Source of the DNA: Neostapfia colusana
Lineage: Eukaryota; Streptophyta; Magnoliopsida; Poales; Poaceae
DNA: 64,000 bases
NCBI GenBank assembly: GCA_030760725.1
Contig: JASWHV010000008.1
Span: forward strand, 59,867,671-59,931,670
Direction of reading: 5' to 3'
The position numbers and the translations under genes are program-made. This document shows positions 1 through 9,556 of this stretch, piece after piece. The number at the start of each line of letters is the position of its first letter. Position 1 is the first letter of the stretch. Below the pieces are notes generated by a model. It ran no database searches. It had not been told where the DNA came from and worked only from the letters and a program-made list of their open reading frames with translations.

Positions 1-1514
1 AGTTTAAACTCTCGGGGCCCGTGGGGACACGTGTCGAGCGTGGAGGTGTCCGGCACACCGGGGATACCACACGTGTTGAGCGCGGAGGTGTCCGGCACAC
101 CGGAGCTCACAGGGTATTTGCGCGCCAGCACAGCCGATCCCCGGCCACACCCGATCCCGATTTAAATTCTTCAGCCGCTGACACGTGGGCCAGCCGGCTT
201 CGTCTTCCTCCCGCCGTTCTCTTGAGCCCGCGCCGCCGACCTTGCCGGAGCAGGCTCGGGGCTCGCCGGCTCGCCGCTGCCGGACCTCCCAGGGGCTGAA
301 ACTCGCCGCCAGGGGGTTGTCGACGTCGAGGAACACGTCGGTGGTGTCAGGTCGGGCTGGGGGTGACCGGAAATAGCTCGGCGACGTGCCGCTGCCTCGG
401 TTGAGGTTCGACACCGTCGTCCGTGGTTTCTAAACCCGCCAACACCTCGAACAAACGGCCCTACAGCATCAGTGTACCTCTAGGAAGCTCGACAAGGTGT
501 CAAAAGGGTTCAGGGATGGCGGCAAGTCGGTCGGCACCGTGTGACCGATCGTGCCCGTCATGACCGCCCTCGATCGAGCTCGAAATTTGTCACTCCTAGA
601 CAGTTTCACGCTACGTATGCAGAAAAGAACTTGATCGCCGGCTAGTCCAGCGTCTATGTGCAAGATTTGATGACCTCCGAAAGATTATAGAGCAAGGATT
701 TAAAGAAACCGTACCGGAAGCTTGGGTTACGGTCGCCGGAGCAAAGACTAGAAATTCTCTGCGGATTCTTCACGGTTGGCTTCCAAACTTGGAGGAGAGC
801 CGCACGGTGGTCGCGCGCTCCTGTTTCCTCTCTCACTGGACCGTGAAAACGCCTGTGGAACGCTGCCCACGGGCGCCTGACTCTCGGCTGAGGCTAGGTC
901 GCCGCGGTGGCGATCGTCTTTGGGCAAAGGAGGTCGGAGCTCGGGGTTTCTGGCGTTGGGGAGGTGGAGTGCGACCTCAGGTGGCTGTCTAGCAGCTCAT
1001 GGACGAAGGAGGAGATGATTTTGCTGGTTTTCCCGATTGAGCAGAGAGCTGTGGCGAGAAACAATGTCGCTGCTCGGGTTTGCCCGCGAGAAGATAAAGC
1101 CGGCCGACTCCTGCTCGGCTGAGGCGGTGCCGGTCGCGTGGGGGCGCGAGCCAGCCGCCCTAGGCGCCAGCGCGCGGAGAGGGAAGCAGCTGGTGGCGCT
1201 GGTAGCTGCTCGGTGGCACAGCCGACAGCTGCTCGGTGGAATTTCCCACCGAGACTCTGACTTTGGGTGCAAGTTTCTCCTTCTCCCCTCTATGACATGT
1301 GGGTCACACCCGGGGTTTTAACCTCTGAAATTTACTCCTAATCACTGTTGTAAACAGTGAGCCCCATAATACCCCTGGTGATTCAAATTATTCACCCCTG
1401 AGCAATTGGAATTGAATAGAATTCAAATTGGGTTCGGTTTGAGTGAATTTCAGCACAAGTTCAGTTTTGAATTCAAATAAAGTTTGAATTCATCCCACTT
1501 AGCTCATGTCAAGA
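1..1514 (-). mobile_element. Family-B-type LTR fragment, reverse orientation
   Basis: Positions 602-1508 match 53491-54400, the start of the 3' LTR of the reversed element B2, in the same orientation. Positions 1-60 are the reverse complement of a stretch near 3490-3540 in the forward family-B LTR. The fragment therefore reads on the minus strand and lacks both LTR ends: it leaves the window at position 1, and its first roughly 400 bases are missing at the junction near 1515. Sequence changes there to B1 LTR sequence, and the bases CAA are shared by both partners. No coding gene was seen; the small ORFs are not conserved. Confidence 0.75.
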
Positions 1515-1700
1515 TCAAGTTTAGCCAAACAAAGTTCAAATTTGGGAAACCAAATTTAAACTATGACTTGGTGATTAAGTCTCACATTCAATTGTGCGTA
1601 GCTGGAGATATTTTCAGCAAAAACAGAGATGAAGAGTACATTAGGGGGGAGAAGAGGGCCCACTAGCAAGCAGGCTTAAGACCGAAGGCAGCTCGGGCGA
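1515..1700 (+). mobile_element. Element B1 5' LTR, piece 1 of 3
   Basis: This stretch matches 38300-38371 followed by 50790-50925, the two halves of the B1 3' LTR. It contains the sequence GATTAAGTCTCAC at 1573-1585, the empty target site that element A3 occupies in the sister LTR. The first roughly 450-490 bases of the LTR are missing, replaced by the reversed LTR fragment to the left. The piece ends where a second LTR is inserted at 1701. Confidence 0.8.
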
Positions 1701-4700
1701 TGTAAGGGCCTCAGTTTTTGACACAAAATTGATGTGTTCATCACCACACCACACACCTCATTTGAGGAATGATGATGAACACAAATGAAGAGCAAGTAAC
1801 CACCATCAACATGCTCATTAGAGAACAAACTCACACATTGCAAAAGTGGTATTTCCCACATGTGATATAGGTGGGCTGGACATATGAAAACTAGTACACT
1901 TTGCTAAGGATGTCCATGCCAAGTTTCACCCAAATTCAAAACCTTTTTGAGGTCATTTTGGGTATAGTTAGAAAGAGGGCAGTTTGAAACCATATTCAAA
2001 TTTAAACTGTTTTTATCCCATGAATTTAAAAGTGGGAGGCATAATCTTACTCAGCACATTTTTGTGAGCTCACACACCAATTTTCACTCCATTTGGAGTT
2101 GATCTTGACATGAGCTAAGTGGGACAAATTCAAACTTTATTTGAATTCAAAACTGAACTTGTGCTGAAATTCACTCAAACCAAACCCAATTTGAATTCTA
2201 TTCAACTCAAATGGCTCTAGGGTGAATAATTTGAATTACCAGGGGTACTATGGGGCTCACTGTTTACAACAGTGATTAGGAGTAAATTTCAGAGGTTAAA
2301 ACTGGAAGTGGGACCCACATGTCAGCCACCACTTCAACTCAAACCGACTGAAATTTTCTCACTCGGTTAACCGCGCCGCCGCTGCGATCGCCACCGAGGG
2401 AAGCCGCCGCGCCAGCAGCTGCTTGCCCACGCGCGGGCATGAGGCGGTGCAGAGCCTTCTTAAGGCGCCCCCCCCCCTCCTCGGCCGAAGCATCACCCGT
2501 TCTTCCCCCGCAAGAACTCAGCGCCGGCTGAAATTTTCCGCAGCTCGGAATCGATCGAAGAGCGCCGATCACAGCTTCCTCCGTCCCCTCCAGAGCCACG
2601 GCAAGGTACTAGAGACCTTCCTCCGTCTTCCCCGCTGCTAGAATTCAGTTGAAACTGATTGGTATCGGCTGTGCCGAAAGATCAAGTCGGCGACTTAGAA
2701 CCGCTGCACCTCGGGCTTCCGTGGACAACCCAACCGGGGCGTTGTCACGCCCGAGCCAAGGCACCCTTGGACGCGCTGGTGACCGGTGCTGCTCACCCCC
2801 GAGCCACAGCTCGAGTGGTTGCTCACCGGCGGCGAATTTCCAGTTTTCCCCTTTCTGTGTGAAGAACGACCTTCGGGTGCGATTCCGTTGAATTTGTGCT
2901 CGAGAAAGGATTAGAGGGCCTCAAATCCGCTCTCACACAAACTAGACACGGTAACGCACAAGTTGCCTTCACAACCCTTGGCCGGAGAACCTCTGTACCC
3001 GGCGTAATTCGAGGTTTACCAATGGCGGAATAAACGGGAGGCATCGGGCGCACGGTGAGGACCTACTTCGGGCCTTCCCCGAGCTGCCTCAAGCTCATGT
3101 CGACCTTCCCTGAGTCCACTTATGCTTCCCGACCGGTTCCTCGAGTAGTTGAGGTACTAGGGGAGTCAGCCGACACGACCGAAGTTGTTCCGAGGCGGCG
3201 GCTCGTCGCCGACCATGCACCGGACGTTGCCATGAAGAGCTGACCCCAGAAACATGTTCCCCGAGTGAAAGTAGGCAGGTGCGGCCAAAATCGTGAAGTT
3301 TGGAGCTGTACAGAAGCCGGCGGCGAGCTCTCCGGCGAGGTCCCTCGGCGGCGGAGCGCAGGCGTCGCGAGGTTGAAGAAGGGGGTGGACCCCAGCTGTC
3401 AGCGGCCGATATTTTGAATCGGGATCGGGCTGCGTCCGGGATCGGATGTGCTGGCGCGCAAAATCCTTGTGGACCACGGTGTGCTGTTGCCTCGGCGTGC
3501 GACGCGTGTCCCCGGGGCCCACTCGCGAGTTTAAACTTTTCCCCGATTTTCAGATTTCCTTCAAACTTCAAATCCTCATAACTTTGGCTAGAAAGCTCCA
3601 AATTGAGTGAACCAAATTTTGCTGGATTCAGCTCTCTGGGCACTTTCCAGCAAATCAAGTTTCACTTCATGAAATTCTTTAATTCTCTAGAATTAATTCC
3701 TCAAAGTTTAAACTGTTTGGAATTTTAACTGGAGAATCCTTTGGAGGAAAGTTCTGAAATTTTGCTAGGATGTTCACCATAAAAATTTCAGACCCATTGG
3801 AGCTCATTTAATCCACCTAATGGTGTGATTAGTGAAACTGTTCCAGAGAAAATAGAAAATGTTCAGAAACATTTTCAGGATTTTCTCTGAAATTGTTTAG
3901 CTCATATCTTTAGTTAGGAACATCCAAATTAAGTGAGACCAACTCCATTAGAACCCTTTGAAAATCTAGTTTTCAGAAAGTCATAGTTTGTCTCATGATA
4001 ATCCTTAGAGCACCCTAAGAGTTCCAATTAAGGTCAAGGATATAATTAATTGTGGAGGGCTCAAATGAGCTTTACTGCAACTAAAACTTGACCAAGTCTC
4101 TATTTAGGTTGTAACCAAGCCACAGTAAAAGTTTCGCAGTCATTGAGTCTGTCTAGTGGGACCTATAAGCTTCACAAGTTCAAACTTAATATAAATGCAT
4201 TAAATTAATACATGTATTGCTTCTATCATGTAGTCGCTAAGGTCGAGGAGGAACCCGAAGTCCTAGACTTTGTTACTCCGGAGGAACAGCTAGCCTACGA
4301 CCAAGAGAAGCAAGGCAAGCTCCGGTTTGCATTAACCTTTTTACAAATTTTTATTGTTTCGAGCACATACTTGTTTATTCTATTCTTTGCACTAGAGTCT
4401 CGTTTGGAAGCCCCACTGCATAGCCAAGAGAACCATGGGTTGGGTTTAGGATTGCAAACCCCGTTAGCTACTGTAATGCTAAGATAGAGTAGGATTCGGT
4501 ACAAGTCGAGTAGTTGGAACTACTCGCGAGCATATGCTAGAGGCACTCGACTCGGGTAGAGATAGCACATGATCCACATGGCAAGAAAAATGAGACCGAG
4601 TGGAGAGTAAGGGCAACAGGACTTTGGGGCCTGTGTGCTATAGCTCCGCTTGTGTCGATTGAGGACCGAGCCGTGTGCGGGCCTGTTGAACAAGTTAGAA

Positions 4701-5723
4701 CAGTTCCGAAGACCTACCGGCTATATGGGAACCGGGAAACCGATGTAACTCGGGTAGCTGGGTATTGAGGCATTGCCCGTCGTTCAGAGGGTAGGTTGAG
4801 AGCTTGAGGTGTAAATCGGCTGGCGGCACGGAGATGCGCGTGCAGAGACCTCTTGCTCGGGACGATGGGACCGGTTCAATATTTGGCTGACGGGCGAAAG
4901 GTGGTTGCGTACGGCGTCCGTGATGGTTGTTGTAGGCAACATCGAGTACAGGCGTACGTGACGGGTTGTTCGGGTAACCCTGCAGGTGTAAATCGAATAT
5001 AATCGCCGTCCCTCACGGTCGGTGAGTACCACTTGTTCACTGTACCGTGACGTAGAAAGAACAGGCTAGTTACATGTTAAAATGTTGCTGAGTGAAAGCT
5101 GGACTTGATTGCTAATGAATTGCTGTAGTTTAGAGCTAACTAAAGTTCTTTTCTACTTTGGGCAAAGTACATGAGAGAAATGCGTTTCTTGTTTGATTGC
5201 GGATCTCTGATGTGCCTTAGCGTGAGGTTCTCCACAATCTGCTGCTAAAACTTGAAAGTAAGGTTCTACTAATTAGGCGAGTCCTTGCAAATGCTTTTTA
5301 CCTCATGTAACCCATCACCCCTCATGTAGAAGTTCCATGTTTAGGTGAGACGGGTCAGACTTGCTGAGCCTTCGTGCTCACTGCTTGTGTTTGAAGCTTT
5401 TGCGGGGTTCTATGAGGAAGGGACTCCCGAAGAGGAGACGGAACCCCAGGAGGGGAACCCCATTGAGTGGGAGTCGTGCACGCCGCAGAGTTAGTGTGCG
5501 TGTGTGCTAGCAAGGACACGTTCAAGGGCTGAACGTGCACTTGATGCTTAGTCTACGCCCGTGAGTGTAGACTGAACTTGTTTTGATGTAAACATGTTCA
5601 TAACTTGTTTATGTAATAAAAATTTCGCTTCCGCTTTGTACCTTTGACGTGTGTTATCCGGTGCTGTGCAACGCAGCACCCCTCAGCGTGATCCTGGCTC
5701 GACAAGACCGTGGGGTCGTGTCA
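1701..5723 (+). mobile_element. Lone family-B-like LTR (about 4.0 kb)
   Basis: It starts TGTAAGGGCC, as does the B2 LTR, and ends GTGTCA just before a primer-site-like stretch, giving a 4,023-base LTR with TG...CA ends. Its first roughly 600 bases resemble the B2 LTR (54804 downward); the GC-rich middle differs, so it is a related subfamily. Near 4231-4313 is an exon-like acidic block and at 5365-5380 a small hairpin, both also present in the B1 LTR. The flanks match an unoccupied site in the B1 3' LTR near 50915-50930. No intact gene lies inside; the ORFs of 60-190 codons in the GC-rich parts are not conserved between copies. Confidence 0.75.
4231..4316 (+). other. Exon-like acidic block in LTRs, representative copy
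   Basis: After TCATGTAG comes an open stretch reading VEEEPEVLDFVTPEEQ and ending QGK at GCAAGC. The same frame, rich in Glu, Gln and Asp and ending (G)GK before GCAAG, occurs in B1 LTRs (29120-29210, 52504-52595), in family-A LTRs (for example 16845-16925, VESAQEQVIPFQDQDYPF) and in family C (62624-62715, VEGQAQEAIYKDLQHQDF). AG before and GCAAGT after resemble splice sites. Whether it is translated is unknown. Confidence 0.4.
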
Positions 5724-5736
5724 GCGTTGGTATAAG
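5724..5736 (+). other. Primer-binding-site stump after the lone LTR
   Basis: The 13 bases GCGTTGGTATAAG follow the LTR end. They look like the three-base spacer plus a decayed start of the tRNA-Met primer site (TGGTATCAGAGC) seen in B1 and B2. B1 LTR sequence (TCATTCGG) resumes at once. The rest of the inserted element is gone, which points to deletion rather than simple LTR-LTR recombination. A 13-base match is short, so the identification is tentative. Confidence 0.5.
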
Positions 5737-5908
5737 TCATTCGGCAGCCGGCGATCAGCGCGCGACACCTCCTGCTCCCGCGCCCGAGTGGAAGAGGCCA
5801 CCGCACGGTGAAAACCGCGAGTCACCACGCCAGCGCGACGCCCACTCGGTCGTTTTCACGGTGCCCCGGCTGAGCCGACGTTCTCCCACTCACAGTTGCC
5901 TCCGCTCG
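5737..5908 (+). mobile_element. Element B1 5' LTR, piece 2 of 3
   Basis: It matches 50926-51096 of the B1 3' LTR almost base for base, beginning TCATTCGGCAGCC and ending CTCCGCTCG. The last five bases, GCTCG (5904-5908), are the left target duplication of the family-A composite. Confidence 0.85.
5904..5908 (+). repeat. Left target-site duplication of family-A composite
   Basis: GCTCG here and GCTCA at 27564-27568 flank the whole block 5909-27563. The uninterrupted sister site in the B1 3' LTR reads CTCCACTCGCGAGCG near 51090-51104. The one-base difference is consistent with later mutation. Confidence 0.75.
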
Positions 5909-6308
5909 TGTAACACCCCAAAATCCTGTTAAGAGGGGAATTTAAAAATTTTTGGACGTATTGCATGTGTTGCAAAAATTCAAATTCAAACTGGAATTCA
6001 AATTAAACTCAAAACAGAAATGAAAAAGAAAAAGAAAAGGAAAAAAAATAAACCTCCCACGCCAGTGGGCTGAAACCCGCCAGCCGGCCCACTAACCTCC
6101 GTGCCAGCCCGCAGCCGCGCGCCCCCCCTCTTTCCCACTGACACGCGGGGCCCGCCAACCCTTTCTTCCTCCTCGCGCTCGCGCCCGCGCTCGGCCGGAC
6201 TCTTCTCACCCCCGAATCGAAACCGCCCCGGATCCTCGCGTATCCCAGCCGAATTTCGTTCGTGGACGACGTAAACTCGATCACAACCGAACGCCGCCCT
6301 CCCCCGTC

Positions 6309-6316
6309 TATAAAAA
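6309..6316 (+). promoter_or_regulatory. Predicted TATA box, family-A LTR1
   Basis: The motif TATAAAAA sits about 400 bases into the LTR after a GC-rich stretch. It recurs at the same place in LTR2 (15289-15296), LTR3 (24539-24546) and the two A3 LTRs (reverse strand, 50374-50381; 41134-41140 with one A fewer). Transcription would start roughly 30 bases downstream, making most of the LTR part of the transcribed leader. Confidence 0.6.
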
Positions 6317-8978
6317 CCACGGCATCGTCCCGTTTTTCCCCACGATTCGCTGATTTTCCTTCCGGTGAGAACCCGAGCTTCTCCGGCGAATTCTGCTCGA
6401 TCTTCGCTCGGGAATTCTGATCTAACTCGCTGGTCTTGATCCACCGCCTCCGGGGAACCTCGCAGGTGCAGAAAACTCGGTGGTTTGCGGTTCAAACACA
6501 GCGCCGACGAGCCTCGCCGGGAATTCACCTCGGACCTCGTCGCCGATCGCTTTCCAGGACCTCCAAGCTCAAGAAAACCCCCGAGGTGAGATCCCCGACC
6601 TCCCCTCTACCGATCTATGCCATAAAATCACAGTTCTAGGAAGAATTGACGAAGATCTGAAACTCTCCGGCGAGATCGCCGCCTCCCGCCGCCGTGCGCC
6701 GCCGGGCAGCGCCGCCCGCGCTCGATCAGAGCGACGTGGCCGCTTGTGCGCCGTCTATTTTAAATCACGCGGTAGAGTTTAAATCCCCGCGTATCGGTTC
6801 GATGTTATAATCTCAGCCGTCTGTTTTAAATCGGACGGTCCACGTCAGCCCCGCGTTATAAAGACTGGAATTCTTACGCGCTACCCCCTGGGGTTCTCGG
6901 AAAATAAGAGCTAGCCCCGGAAACTTCTGATCTAGCCCATGGAGCTTCAGAAATTCATGTAAATTCAATTAAAAAACAGTTTTAGCCCCTGGACTTAATA
7001 AAAATTAGCAAAACCCCTCTGTTATGCATAGTTAGGCCCCTGGAAATTCTTAAAATAATATAATAGACCCTGTAGTGGGGTGAGTTTACCTTTTTAACCT
7101 TATGTGATATTAAATTTATGAATTTGAATATGTGATTAGTATTTAAAATTTAAAAGATGGGACAAACACATTGTAAATTCAAATTTAAAACTTTCCTAGT
7201 ACTTGGAAAACTTTGGAGTGAGATAAAAATAGATTTTCTGCTGAAATGAATCTGTCTAATTGATTATTCACATTTATTAGTTATAGGGACACATTTTTAA
7301 GTAGAGAATAATTCTGAAAATTGATAAAATAAATTTAAATTAGTTCACATCAGAGGAGAAGTTCAAAATATATTATTTAGTATTTTAGACCAAAACCTAT
7401 TCTGTTTAGATGAGGTGTCTTACTATTTTCATAATAAAGTTCACATTTAGGCATAGGAAATAAATCTGAAAATATAGCAAGCTAGGTATGAATAACTAGA
7501 AAATGATAAATGAAGTTTCCAAAATCCAAAGAATTCAGTTTAGGGTTGGTAGAAGGTCTGAAGACACATTTGGAGTAGAAAAATACCTTCCATGCATACT
7601 TGGTAGCTAAAATGTGTATCAATTGAATATAAGGAATTTATTTAAATTGGAAATTCATATATAGTATGCAAACATAAATATTAATACAAAAGTAGAAATC
7701 ATATGCACATGTTTAAAAGTGCATGTAAGCCCAAAATCAACACACATAGAGTAACCACAACACATAGAAATGTGAATGGCTTTCATAAATGTGAATGTGT
7801 GGTTTGGAAGTGTGAACTATGTCTTATGGATTGTTGTTTTCTTTTGCTATGTGTGATGTTATGAGTAGAACCTACTCCAGAGCAAGTTCTTCCTTTCCAA
7901 TATCAGTACTACCCATTCCCAGAGCAGCAGGAAGAAGACAAGTGTCCTTGACCACTTTGATCCTATACTAGGATGTGTAGCTAGAATTATTTGCATTGTC
8001 AATTGAAATATATAACCCATGTTAGGAAGTTTCCCTAGAATTGCATTACCTTGTTTCCTTGTAGCTTGGGTTGGGAATTATTTTATCATGTCATTTATTT
8101 ATATGCTTATGCTTAGCCATGCTTAGAATGGGATAATTGGGATATGAGATCATCAATTTATTTACCATACTCTTGAATGAGATGTTATGAGTTATGTAGA
8201 GGTAGCGATCAAGGCAAGTTGGATGATTTGGTTGGTGCTGGGTGCACGAGACTCGGGTTTGTGTTTAGTACTTGCCTGGATCCTAAGGACCGGTTCATGG
8301 AGCATGTAACCTAGCTTTACCGTGCCAACCACATGCTGAGATGGGGCAGCTTGGCCAATTAATTAGGTGTATCCCCGGCGTAGTATGGGTGTGTTGGATG
8401 GTGCGGGGAATAGGTGTCAGCTGGACTACCATATGAACCGCAAGGCTCAAGAGGGGGCCACTGCAGCGGGGTTGGAGCCTCTTGTATGCTGTTAGGGGTG
8501 AAACCTCAGTGGGCCCATGCTCGTCGGGAATCCCTTTGTAAAGGCTTCGTAGTGATCTCCTGGCTACACACCTGGGAAGTGTGAATGTGGTTTGTAGCCA
8601 CTGGCATAATGGAGGTTCTTTTAGTCCACCCGGCAACGGGGGATGAAATCATTACATGTGGGTACAGTGGTACAAACTCTGCAGAGTCAAAACTGTCATG
8701 ACAGCCGTGCTCACGGTCAAGAGCGGCTTGGACTTATTCATGATTAGAGGATGATGAATTTGGAAGTTGAGGATGTTAAGCGGGGAGCTTAACATTGGAA
8801 ATGATATTATGGTTACTTGAGTTTTGATGATGGGTTGGGAGATTGGGACCATTTCACCTGTGTAGTAATGTAGGTGCTTAATAAGCTAAGGTGGTAGGTA
8901 ATAATTGCGTAGAGCTTTAACCATGAGTTCAACCTCTCCTTGCTCTAGCCATGTATGACATAACTTTCCCACACTTGC

Positions 8979-8997
8979 TGAGTACCAACGGTACTCA
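8979..8997 (+). other. Conserved LTR hairpin, representative copy
   Basis: TGAGTACCAACGGTACTCA forms an 8-base stem with a 3-base loop, flanked by CTTGC...CTTGC. It recurs at 17953-17971, 27204-27222, 38713-38731 and 47707-47725 (family A), and at 63847-63865 (family C, 7-base stem, loop GACAT). In family B (5365-5380, 30185-30200, 61623-61638) the outer stem is TGAGC...GCTCA. It lies a few hundred bases before the LTR end. Confidence 0.65.
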
Positions 8998-9342
8998 AAC
9001 TTGCATATTTGTTGGTTTATATTGCTGCTCAGGTCAAGAGAATGATGTGGTGTTTAATGATCAAGACTTCGGACCCAAAGAAGGTTTCTAGGTTCATGGA
9101 GTCCCCCGGGCAACGCCTGTGACGGAGCTCACAAGAATAATATTCTGCTGCTAGTTTATTTACTTGTGATGAACTTATTATCGTCCGTCGAGACATATGC
9201 TATGTAAGACTTATTTATATTCGACACCTGGCTTGTAATAAATGATGCTTCACTATTTGTCATCACATGTATGAGAAAGTGATCCTGGCATACATGTGAT
9301 ATTCACTCGGTTGTTCTTCGGAGAAACCGGGTGTGACAGAAG

Positions 9343-9360
9343 TGGTATTAGAGCTAAGGT
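9343..9360 (+). other. tRNA-Met primer-binding site, element A1
   Basis: TGGTATTAGAGCTAAGGT begins four bases after the LTR. It is the initiator tRNA-Met primer site seen intact at 18315 (TGGTATCAGAGCCAGG) with C-to-T changes, so A1 is decayed here. The leader 9361-9556 has no ORF of note. Confidence 0.85.
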
Positions 9361-9556
9361 TGCCCGTAGGAACGTGGACCTAAGTAGAAATGGACGTATT
9401 TAAGGACACTATTTTCTTAAAAACTATTTTACAAGGTGTGTGTTGAAAAGTATTATTTAATGGAGTCACTTTCTTCATCTTACCCCAACTTTCATTCAAA
9501 ATAGGATTTTTGTTTAAAAGTTTATCTAACCTAAGTTCAAATGCTTTCTGTTTTAG

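Larger units (their letters stand above)
5909..9338 (+). mobile_element. Family-A LTR1 (5' LTR of element A1)
   Basis: It begins TGTAACACCCC and ends GGGTGTGACA, nearly perfect inverted ends with TG...CA, and is 3,430 bases long. An A-rich tract lies near 6015-6050, a TATA box at 6309-6316, and a second TATA-like motif (CGTTATAAAG) near 6853. It is followed four bases later by a tRNA-Met primer site. Compared with LTR2 and LTR3 it is divergent in its first 2.5 kb but matches LTR3 closely from about 8340 on. No protein-coding gene was seen; a 113-codon antisense frame (8295-8636) also occurs in the other copies and is treated below as unproven. Confidence 0.9.

Noticed and set aside
3095..3658. 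187-codon minus-strand ORF in the lone LTR
   Set aside because: It lies in a GC-rich LTR region, has no recognisable domain, and is not kept in related LTRs.
5998..6528. 176-codon minus-strand ORF at the start of family-A LTR1
   Set aside because: It reads through the A-rich tract and promoter region. Equivalent frames in other copies differ in length and frame, so it is compositional.
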